64,000 nt of DNA from Crocinitomicaceae bacterium (GTDB lineage: Bacteria; Bacteroidota; Bacteroidia; Flavobacteriales_D; Crocinitomicaceae), in assembly GCA_029238665.1 (NCBI GenBank), contig JAQWFQ010000014.1, forward strand, positions 1-64,000. The letters run 5' to 3'. The translations under genes were made by a program, and so were the position numbers. Position 1 is the first letter of the stretch, and each line of letters starts with the position of its first letter. Shown here one piece after another: positions 8,666-17,039 of the stretch. A model generated the notes under the pieces. The model was given only the letters and a program-made list of their open reading frames with translations. It was not told the origin of the DNA and made no database searches.

Positions 8666-9427
8666 ATGAAGTACCTCTACTTATCTTTTATTTTTACAAC
8701 CCTACTTGCTTGTACAGACCGTAAAAACAAAACACCTGAATTGTCATCCGTAAAAGAAAAAAAAGCTCCTACTGTTGAAGTACTTATTGTTCGACAAATT
8801 GAAGGCAATCTTTCGATTCCTGCAACCGAAGACTACAGCTATACCATTTATTCAGAAGAGCTAAATGGCGATGATAGCCTAGACTACATAGTAACCGTTA
8901 ATCGCTTGGACTTTGCTTTAAACAAAGCCATTGAAAAAGGAAATACTGCTCAACGTGCTGAAATGGGATACATTGGGAAATATAATTTCATTTTTTACAT
9001 GGACGGGGCGTCAAAAAAAATAACCCAAGCAATTCCAGTACCTTCTAGCCCACATGGTATATTAGAAGTCTCTTTCGAAAACATAAAAACAGAGGCTTAC
9101 AAAGATATTTTAGTTGACTTTAAAATTCGAAATTCAAAATTCAGACGCTATTTTAGTGTAACCAATAAAATTCCTTTACAGACTTTTGAAACATTAATTT
9201 TTGATGGTCTTGGAACAGATAACAATACGGCTTATCATATTGAATACGGCTCTGGAAGTTATTCTCTATCAAAAGACATCCTTGTTTACAAAGCTGACCT
9301 TGAAGATATAGAATTTAAACACCCCAACGATATCTATAGCGCTAACCCTAAAATTTCATCAACTGGAGAACTAGAGCGCTTATGGTTCTTTAATGATTAT
9401 CAAAACAAATATTTCACACAGAAATAA
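8666..9427 (+). CDS. Lipoprotein of unknown function
   Basis: A 253-residue predicted lipoprotein: hydrophobic signal LYLSFIFTTLLAC with the lipid-modified Cys near residue 16, then a Lys-rich linker. The body has mixed alpha/beta composition with ELNGDDSLDYIVTVNR, which resembles FG-GAP-like or integrin-like calcium loops (DxDGxxDxxV) that occur in other Bacteroidota lipoproteins; only one such loop is visible. No enzyme motif is recognised. It is divergent from ung and its stop is 1 nt from the convergent TonB receptor stop. Confidence 0.75.
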   Translation: MKYLYLSFIFTTLLACTDRKNKTPELSSVKEKKAPTVEVLIVRQIEGNLSIPATEDYSYTIYSEELNGDDSLDYIVTVNRLDFALNKAIEKGNTAQRAEMGYIGKYNFIFYMDGASKKITQAIPVPSSPHGILEVSFENIKTEAYKDILVDFKIRNSKFRRYFSVTNKIPLQTFETLIFDGLGTDNNTAYHIEYGSGSYSLSKDILVYKADLEDIEFKHPNDIYSANPKISSTGELERLWFFNDYQNKYFTQK

Positions 9428-9428
9428 G

Positions 9429-11855
9429 CTACAGCATAACTTTCAGGGAAAGACTGAAGTTTCTTCCTGGGGCAGATATACCAGACCCAAACGTTCGATA
9501 CAATTGGTCTGTTATATTTTCTACACCTGCATTAAGTGAGGTGTGTTCATTAAAGAAATACGTCGCTTTAATGTTTAATGTATACCAGCTTGGTGTATAT
9601 GAATTACCTTCGTGATCTAACGCATACGAATGATTTTTTCGTTCAATTAACGGCAGGTCATCATGATTCATTCTTCCATGATACACCGCATACATCTCCA
9701 TTCTTAGGTGACGTCTTTTATAACTCAAGGCAGTCCGGCCATATAGCGGGGTTATGTGTGATTTTGGGAAATAGGACGCACTATCTACATTATATTCAAA
9801 TCCTTTTTGATACGAAATCATACTTTTCAAACTAAACCCCTTTCCAAGATTCAGTTCAACACCTCCTTGTAAGCCATAAACATATGCGTTTGAGATATTT
9901 TGAATCGCCTGAACCTGACTTAAGACACCATCATACAAAATACTGTCCTGTCCATTAAAATTGAATGTCGTTCTTGCCAAAGCATCTTTCAGGTAAGTAT
10001 AATACACCGCACCGTCCAACTTCACACTGTTTTTTATCGCCTTAACAAATCCAAACTCAGCACTATAAGCATATTCTGGTTTCAGGTGTACATTTGGAAC
10101 AACCACACTTCCAGGTTCAGAATCAAACACCTTCCCAATATCATCAATATTTGGAGCTCTAAAGCCCGAAGACCCATTAATATAAATTTGTGACCTCACA
10201 TTTGGGTTATACACCAAGCCAATAGTTCCATTTAACGCTCCATCTGAATTATTCACTCCTGGTATAGGAACAGCAAATAAGCTTGTGTCAAATTTTGCAA
10301 CAATATCATAAATTGTATAGCGGATTCCTGTATTCAAAATCCACTTATCATGAATCGAATAGTTCCATTTTGTGTACACCCCGTATGTTTGCCATCGAGA
10401 TCCATCTGGATATCTCGCATTAATTTCATAGCTACTCCCATCAATAATTGATGTTTTATCAGCATTAGAATGAACCAAATTAAACACCCCTTCTATTCCA
10501 TAAAACAACTTTATTCTTGAACTTAAGGTTTTGTCAAAATCACTATTTAAAGACAGTGCATCTACATGCTCATATTTATTTCTTCTTTCTGTAGCTCCTT
10601 TTTTGCGATCGTGTCGACTCTCCCTGTAAGATTGATAGGCAACTGTTAATCTCATTTGGTCATAAAGTAGGTTCTTTACAGGTGTGTTAACCACGGTTAA
10701 TCGATGCATCATCCATTGCTGAGGGCCATAATACCATTCGGCATTATCCAGTTGTCCATCGCTATTTGCATCCAATGTTAAACGGTCATACCTTGGGGCA
10801 TCAGAAGTTGTTGAAAAAAGAAACCCATAATCAAAAGACCACTCTTTACTCGGTTTAAAATATACCTTTTGAATTGCATTTGCTTGCCAATAACCTGAAC
10901 CTATCTGCAGATTAGAATCTTCATTAACCAGGGTTGAATCAACCCCATTAATGGTTTCTTGGTATGACGGCCTTAAAAAAGCACTGTTTCCATAAGATCC
11001 AGTTTTAAGGTCTCCAAATTTTGAAAATGTTATAGCGGTCATAAATGCCCACTTCTTTTTTCCGTAATTAAAATCAAAATGTGTGGTCGATTCGTTGCTT
11101 GCTGTTGAATAGCGGCTAAACACATTAAACTTAGACCTCAAGCGTGTGGAATCTGTAATTAGTTGTGCTTTTTTTGACCGAAAGTCCATTACTCCCCCAA
11201 TAGCATCACTGCCATACATAACAGCACCTGGACCAAACAGAACCTCTGCAGATTCTAACGAATTTGCATCTAAGGAAAGTACATTTTGAAGGTTTCCTGA
11301 CCTAAAGATTGCATTATTCATTCGAACGCCATCTACTGTAATCATAACACGATTGGTTCCAAAACCCCGTAATTGAGGAGAACCTCCAGCAAGTTGACTC
11401 TTTTGAACAAAAACATAACCACTTGTCTCTAATAAATCTGCGGTTGTTTGAGGCCCTAACAACTCAGCATCTTTCATGTTTAATTTTGCAATTCTATTTG
11501 GAACCTTAGCTTTATCTTGCTCCCAACGATTTGCTGTAACAATCATTTCAGAAACAGAAAGTGCTTGATCAGTTAGCTCAATTTGAGCCACCCCTTTTAA
11601 CTCAAAAACACTTAGCTCTTGAGTTTCATAACTCGTATATGAAACATAAACTGAATCGCATTCAGAAAATAATTCTAGATTAAACTTTCCCTGCCCATCG
11701 CTTAAGGTCTGAACCTTAGGGTTTGTAGCATACACTTTTACTCCAGGAATATACACTTGGGTTACTTTATCTAAGATTGTTATCTCTTGTGAAAAAGAAT
11801 TAAAACAAGGAAGTGAAATAGCCAAAAAAATAATTAGCCAGGAGATTCTATTCAT
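9429..11855 (-). CDS. TonB-dependent receptor, haem/haemoglobin type
   Basis: An 808-residue outer-membrane receptor. Order: signal peptide (1-22, ending FNSFSQ), CarboxypepD_reg-like domain (about 23-100, ITILDKVTQVYIPGVKVYAT), plug (about 110-225, with LRGFGTNRVMITVDGVRMN and GPGAVMYGSDAIGGVMDF), and a 22-strand barrel. GFRAPNIDDIGKVFD in the barrel and YRTFGSGISAPGRNFSLSL at the C-terminus are typical of the haem/haemoglobin/transferrin TonB subfamily. Haem or another iron complex is the likely ligand, but substrate is inferred. No hmu-type partner genes are adjacent. Its -7 box (11860-11867) lies 4 nt before the ATG. Confidence 0.85.
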   Translation of the reverse strand: MNRISWLIIFLAISLPCFNSFSQEITILDKVTQVYIPGVKVYATNPKVQTLSDGQGKFNLELFSECDSVYVSYTSYETQELSVFELKGVAQIELTDQALSVSEMIVTANRWEQDKAKVPNRIAKLNMKDAELLGPQTTADLLETSGYVFVQKSQLAGGSPQLRGFGTNRVMITVDGVRMNNAIFRSGNLQNVLSLDANSLESAEVLFGPGAVMYGSDAIGGVMDFRSKKAQLITDSTRLRSKFNVFSRYSTASNESTTHFDFNYGKKKWAFMTAITFSKFGDLKTGSYGNSAFLRPSYQETINGVDSTLVNEDSNLQIGSGYWQANAIQKVYFKPSKEWSFDYGFLFSTTSDAPRYDRLTLDANSDGQLDNAEWYYGPQQWMMHRLTVVNTPVKNLLYDQMRLTVAYQSYRESRHDRKKGATERRNKYEHVDALSLNSDFDKTLSSRIKLFYGIEGVFNLVHSNADKTSIIDGSSYEINARYPDGSRWQTYGVYTKWNYSIHDKWILNTGIRYTIYDIVAKFDTSLFAVPIPGVNNSDGALNGTIGLVYNPNVRSQIYINGSSGFRAPNIDDIGKVFDSEPGSVVVPNVHLKPEYAYSAEFGFVKAIKNSVKLDGAVYYTYLKDALARTTFNFNGQDSILYDGVLSQVQAIQNISNAYVYGLQGGVELNLGKGFSLKSMISYQKGFEYNVDSASYFPKSHITPLYGRTALSYKRRHLRMEMYAVYHGRMNHDDLPLIERKNHSYALDHEGNSYTPSWYTLNIKATYFFNEHTSLNAGVENITDQLYRTFGSGISAPGRNFSLSLKVML

Positions 11856-11859
11856 GAAA

Positions 11860-11867
11860 CAAAAATA
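11860..11867 (-). promoter_or_regulatory. -7 promoter box abutting the TonB receptor start codon
   Basis: On the minus strand TATTTTTG ends 4 nt before the ATG at 11855, predicting a leaderless or very short leader transcript. Confidence 0.4.
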
Positions 11868-11899
11868 CTAATTCTCTCTAAAAGTACTCTATTTACTTC

Positions 11900-11907
11900 T
11901 ATCTTTG
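11900..11907 (+). promoter_or_regulatory. -7 promoter box of the esterase gene
   Basis: TATCTTTG matches TAnnTTTG and ends 8 nt before the ATG at 11916. No clear -33 TTG. Confidence 0.4.
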
Positions 11908-11915
11908 ACTTCAGT

Positions 11916-12554
11916 ATGGAGTACACATTTTCTTTTCAAAAAACCTTTCGCTACGAACTCTTAAACGATAATCCTAACGCTGCGACAGTACTGTATGTTC
12001 TACATGGATATGGTCAGCTCGCTAAGTATTTTATTCAAAAATTTAAAGCCCTAGATCAAGATATTCTAATCGTATCCCCTGAAGGAATGCATCGCTTTTA
12101 CCTCAAAGGAAATTCTGGACGTGTTGGAGCATCTTGGATGACAAAAGAGGCAAGAGAGGTTGATATCTCAAACAATATGGCTTGGCTAACAGCTTTAGAT
12201 GAAAAAATAAGCGCTAAATATCCAATTAAAAATAAAATCGTTCTTGGTTTTTCACAAGGAGGTTCTACAGCCGCGCGGTGGAGGTTGTCCAACAAAGTCG
12301 CTTTCAATTCACTCGTAGTTTGGGGAAGTGATTTCCCTCCTGAAGAAAAGAATGCTAAAGAATTATTAATCGGAGATGCGAACAACCATTTGGTCATTGG
12401 AAATAACGATGAATATTTTGATGACAAACAACAAAACAAACTAATAGACGATTACAAATTGCTTGGATTTAAAATAAGTACTTATATTGGTCATCACGAT
12501 ATTGACACGCAGACATTAATTGACTTGATTCAAAGAATTAAAGACAAACTGTAA
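11916..12554 (+). CDS. Alpha/beta hydrolase, phospholipase/carboxylesterase type
   Basis: A 212-residue cytoplasmic serine hydrolase. The oxyanion-hole motif is LYVLHGYGQ (about residues 26-34), the nucleophile elbow is GFSQGGST (about 110-117), the probable acid is in IGNNDEYF and the His in IGHHDID (about 190). The layout matches the small carboxylesterase/lysophospholipase (YpfH/PF02230) group. Substrate is unknown. It is divergent from the TonB receptor and 49 nt upstream of the LolA-like gene. Confidence 0.82.
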   Translation: MEYTFSFQKTFRYELLNDNPNAATVLYVLHGYGQLAKYFIQKFKALDQDILIVSPEGMHRFYLKGNSGRVGASWMTKEAREVDISNNMAWLTALDEKISAKYPIKNKIVLGFSQGGSTAARWRLSNKVAFNSLVVWGSDFPPEEKNAKELLIGDANNHLVIGNNDEYFDDKQQNKLIDDYKLLGFKISTYIGHHDIDTQTLIDLIQRIKDKL

Positions 12555-12562
12555 GTCTTTTT

Positions 12563-12577
12563 TGGCACAGTTTTAGA
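12563..12577 (+). promoter_or_regulatory. Weak sigma-54-like promoter upstream of lolA-like gene
   Basis: TGGCAC at 12563-12568 is a perfect -24 core, but the -12 position (12574-12577) reads TAGA rather than TTGC. A partly matching -7 box (GATATTTG) overlaps. Either could serve; low confidence. Confidence 0.2.
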
Positions 12578-12603
12578 TATTTGATATAGAAAAACAACAC
12601 AAC

Positions 12604-13245
12604 ATGAAGCTTTTAATTACCCTTTTAACATTTGCATCACTTTCACTCACCTCATTTGGTCAAGATGCCAAGTCTCAAGATATACTTGATGCGCTCTCTA
12701 CCAAAATGAAAACACAGCATTCTTTTTACATCGAATTTAATGCCAGTATTAAAAATTCCTCAACAGGAACAAATGAAAGTGAAACAGGAAAAGGATGGGT
12801 GAAATCAAACAAATACCATGCTTCTTTTGGAGATAATACCATTATTTCAAACGGTTTAAAAACATGGACCATCGTTAAAGAAGAAAAGTCTGTTTACGAA
12901 TCTGATGCCGATGAAGATGATGAAGAATCAATCAACCCGAGTAAATTAATGACCATTTGGGAAACTGGATTTAAAAACAAATACCACAAAGAGATCACAC
13001 TAAACAATGACCCGACACATGTCATTTATTTATACCCTAAAAACCCAGGTAGTGTAGAGTATCATACAATCATTCTTTACATTTCTAAAGAGAAAAATGA
13101 GTTGAAAAAAGTAACCATGAAAACAAAAGATGGAACATCAGTAACATACAGCCTTACGAAGTTCACATCAAACACTACAATTGCAGATTCAAAGTTTGTA
13201 TTTGATTCAAAAAAATATCCTGGATACAATGTTATTCGAGATTAA
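12604..13245 (+). CDS. LolA-like outer-membrane lipoprotein carrier protein
   Basis: A 213-residue periplasmic protein of the LolA/LolB-like fold, which ferries lipoproteins across the periplasm. The signal peptide ends LTSFGQ near residue 20. LDALSTKMKTQHSFYIEF, TGKGWVKSNKYHASFG and IISNGLKTWTIVKEE match the LolA pattern of an N-terminal helix followed by half-barrel strands. An acidic stretch (DADEDDEE) sits mid-protein. Bacteroidota often carry several LolA paralogues, so it may be a paralogue rather than the main carrier. It ends at a strong bidirectional terminator. Confidence 0.82.
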   Translation: MKLLITLLTFASLSLTSFGQDAKSQDILDALSTKMKTQHSFYIEFNASIKNSSTGTNESETGKGWVKSNKYHASFGDNTIISNGLKTWTIVKEEKSVYESDADEDDEESINPSKLMTIWETGFKNKYHKEITLNNDPTHVIYLYPKNPGSVEYHTIILYISKEKNELKKVTMKTKDGTSVTYSLTKFTSNTTIADSKFVFDSKKYPGYNVIRD

Positions 13246-13265
13246 AATAACATTACTAAAAAATA

Positions 13266-13298
13266 AAAAAGGCCTCTGAAATTATCAGAGGCCTTTTT
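13266..13298. terminator. Bidirectional terminator between lolA-like gene and E1 gene
   Basis: GGCCTCTGA / TCAGAGGCC stem with loop aatta, flanked by A5 and T5 so that it works on both strands. It serves the convergent lolA-like and E1 dehydrogenase genes. Confidence 0.92.
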
Positions 13299-13326
13299 AT
13301 TTTTTCATCCTATCAAGAACAATTAA

Positions 13327-15327
13327 TTAGAACTTCATGACTTCATCAATCACCTTGTCTAACCTTTCTTTAGGTAAGAATTGTTGTTCTAATTGAGCAA
13401 CAAATGGTACTGGTGTATCCATCGAAGCTACGCGCTTAACCGGAGCGTCTAAATCTTGAAAGCAGTGCTCTGAAATAAGCGCTACAATTTCACCTCCTAT
13501 ACCTCCTGTCATACAATCTTCATGCAATACAACAACACGCCCTGTTTTACGAACAGCCGCATATATGGCTTCAGTATCAAGAGGTAACAATGTTCTTAAA
13601 TCTAAAATCTCTATGCTTAAATCTGTATGCTTTTCGGCATATTCTCTTGCCCAATGAACACCTATTCCATAGGTAATAATCGTTAAATCACTTCCTTCTG
13701 CAACAGTATTTGCCTTCCCTATTTCTACGGTATAATAATCATCAGGAATTTCCTCACGAATACTTCTGTATAAAAATTTATGCTCAAAAACCAATACTGG
13801 ATTTGGATCTTCAATAGCTGCAGTCAATAGTCCTTTAGCCTCAAAGGGGCTTGATGGATAAACAATTTTCAATCCGGGTGTATGGAAAAACCAAGCCTCA
13901 TTACTCTGGGAGTGAAAAGGACCTGCTGCTGCACCTGCACCTGTTGGCATACGAACAACTACATCTGCATTTTGTCCCCAACGCCAATGCATTTTTGCAA
14001 GGTTATTAATGATTTGATTAAAGCCACACGTTACAAAATCTGCAAATTGCATTTCAACCATTGCCTTCATACCAGCAATAGAAAGTCCTAATCCTGCACC
14101 AACAATAGCTGACTCACAAATAGGTGTGTTTCTTACGCGTGCTTTTCCAAACTGCTCAACAAAGCCTTCTGTGGCTTTAAATACACCTCCATATTCTGCG
14201 ACATCTTGCCCCATGATAATAAGGTTGTCATATTTCTCCATTGATTGGCGCAAACCATCTTGAATTGCATCAATAAATCTACGTTCTGATTTAGCTCCAT
14301 TTGCCACTTGGACCACCTGCTTATGCTCTGCAAATAAATCTTGAACTTCTTCTGCTGCATTTGGAATGATGTCCTCTTCAGCATACGCAAGATCAAGCCC
14401 GTCTTGAATTTCTTTTTTAACCTCTTTTCGATAAGCTTCTTCTACCTCATCGGTAAGAACACCTTCTGACTTTAAGTAATCTGTATAGTTTGTCAGTGGG
14501 TCATACTCTTCCCACTCATCTTGAATACCCTCTGGGTAATATTTTGTACCTGATGCCTCTTCATGTCCCCGCATTCTAAAGGTCATAAACTCTAACAATA
14601 CAGGCTTAGGATCTTTACGCATTTCTTCAGCCAATGATCTAACTGTAGAAATTACTTCTAATATATTGTTCCCGTTCACCTGAACAGCCTTCATTCCATA
14701 CCCAATTCCCTTATCGACAAACTGTTCACAGTTGAACTGTTCTTTAGAAGGAGTTGATAATCCCCAACAATTATTTTCAACAGCAAAAATTACAGGTAAA
14801 TCCCAAACAGAAGCAACGTTTAATGCTTCATGAAAATCACCCTCGCTTGCTCCACCATCTCCAGTAAATACAATTGTTGCTTTTTTCTCATCCCTAACCT
14901 TAGATGCTAGTCCCACTCCACCAGCCAAGGCTAATTGTGGGCCTAAATGAGATATCATTCCAACAATATTATACTCTTGTGTTCCAAAATGAAACGAACG
15001 ATCTCTCCCTTTAGTAAAACCTGACATTTTTCCTTGAAATTGAGCAAATAGTCGATTTAAAGGAATGTCTCGGGTAGTAAACACACCTAAGTTTCGGTGC
15101 ATTGGAAAAATATACTCATCACGATTCATTGCATAAGCAGAACCAACAGAAATTGCTTCTTGTCCCCACCCAGAAAACCATTTTGATATTTTGCCTTGAC
15201 GCAATAAAATCATCATTTTCTCTTCAATCAATCTTGGTCGAAGAATACGTTTATAAATATCTAATAACTCTGTATCCTCAAATCCTGTACGATTGTACTT
15301 AATTGTTCTTTTATCTACGGTAGTCAT
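13327..15327 (-). CDS. 2-oxoacid dehydrogenase E1, alpha and beta subunits fused
   Basis: The thiamine-diphosphate decarboxylase of a branched-chain 2-oxoacid (or pyruvate) dehydrogenase complex, with both E1 subunits in one 666-residue chain. The alpha part (about 1-320) has FSGWGQEAISVG, then the ThDP motif starting GDGGASEGDFHEALN and ending VENN, then MRGHEEASG. The beta part (about 345-666) has IIMGQDVAEYGGVF, TPICESAIVGAGLGL and VVLHEDCMTGGIGGEI. The fused form is common in Bacteroidota. Acyl specificity cannot be fixed, though a branched-chain role is favoured. Neither E2 nor E3 is adjacent; lpd lies 25 kb away. Confidence 0.88.
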   Translation of the reverse strand: MTTVDKRTIKYNRTGFEDTELLDIYKRILRPRLIEEKMMILLRQGKISKWFSGWGQEAISVGSAYAMNRDEYIFPMHRNLGVFTTRDIPLNRLFAQFQGKMSGFTKGRDRSFHFGTQEYNIVGMISHLGPQLALAGGVGLASKVRDEKKATIVFTGDGGASEGDFHEALNVASVWDLPVIFAVENNCWGLSTPSKEQFNCEQFVDKGIGYGMKAVQVNGNNILEVISTVRSLAEEMRKDPKPVLLEFMTFRMRGHEEASGTKYYPEGIQDEWEEYDPLTNYTDYLKSEGVLTDEVEEAYRKEVKKEIQDGLDLAYAEEDIIPNAAEEVQDLFAEHKQVVQVANGAKSERRFIDAIQDGLRQSMEKYDNLIIMGQDVAEYGGVFKATEGFVEQFGKARVRNTPICESAIVGAGLGLSIAGMKAMVEMQFADFVTCGFNQIINNLAKMHWRWGQNADVVVRMPTGAGAAAGPFHSQSNEAWFFHTPGLKIVYPSSPFEAKGLLTAAIEDPNPVLVFEHKFLYRSIREEIPDDYYTVEIGKANTVAEGSDLTIITYGIGVHWAREYAEKHTDLSIEILDLRTLLPLDTEAIYAAVRKTGRVVVLHEDCMTGGIGGEIVALISEHCFQDLDAPVKRVASMDTPVPFVAQLEQQFLPKERLDKVIDEVMKF

Positions 15328-15346
15328 ACTTTAAATAATGTGTTAA

Positions 15347-15354
15347 CAAATCTA
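15347..15354 (-). promoter_or_regulatory. -7 promoter box of the E1 gene
   Basis: TAGATTTG on the minus strand fits TAnnTTTG and lies 19 nt before the ATG at 15327. No clear -33 element. Confidence 0.4.
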
Positions 15355-15393
15355 ACAAATTGCGTTCATTCATGTTTAATTTCCCATAAAAAA

Positions 15394-15419
15394 AGGCCAT
15401 CATTTTAAAATGATAGCCT
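15394..15419 (-). terminator. Rho-independent terminator after gdhA
   Basis: AGGC and ATCATTTT pair with AAAATGAT and GCCT around a loopless centre, with one mismatch. On the minus strand a T7 run follows. It lies 21 nt past the gdhA stop. Confidence 0.85.
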
Positions 15420-15440
15420 CTTAATATCTATTACAATAGT

Positions 15441-16790
<1,350 letters not shown>

Positions 16791-16813
16791 TTATAAAGTT
16801 TGTTTCTTGACAA

Positions 16814-16821
16814 CAAATGTA
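16814..16821 (-). promoter_or_regulatory. -7 promoter box of gdhA
   Basis: TACATTTG on the minus strand matches TAnnTTTG and lies 26 nt before the gdhA ATG. The palindrome at 16828-16858 covers the -33 region. Confidence 0.5.
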
Positions 16822-16827
16822 AATATT

Positions 16828-16858
16828 TTTTGAATTTAAAATGATTTTAAATTCAAAA
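16828..16858. promoter_or_regulatory. Perfect 31-bp palindrome, candidate gdhA operator
   Basis: TTTTGAATTTAAAAT, a single central g, then the exact reverse complement ATTTTAAATTCAAAA: 15 bp arms with no mismatch. It sits 6 nt upstream of the gdhA -7 box, overlapping the -33 site. No T-run follows at either end that would make a good terminator, and gdhA already has one. A dimeric regulator of nitrogen or amino-acid metabolism binding here is the most natural inference; the regulator is unknown. Confidence 0.55.
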
Positions 16859-16967
16859 TGATTGGATTCTTACAAAACAAGGTTTAGGGGTGTAAAACCA
16901 TCGCGTTTATCAACGTTTTACTTTTAACAAAAAGTAGGTATACATAACGTTATAACTAAAAATCATT

Positions 16968-16975
16968 TAATTTTG
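16968..16975 (+). promoter_or_regulatory. -7 promoter box of the SprB-repeat gene
   Basis: TAATTTTG matches TAnnTTTG; predicted leader of about 60 nt before the ATG at 17040. No TTG at the proper distance. Confidence 0.4.
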
Positions 16976-17039
16976 CACCCACAGAGCAACTAACATAGAT
17001 AGAACTACGTCTAACTGACAAAACCGAACATATTCACAA

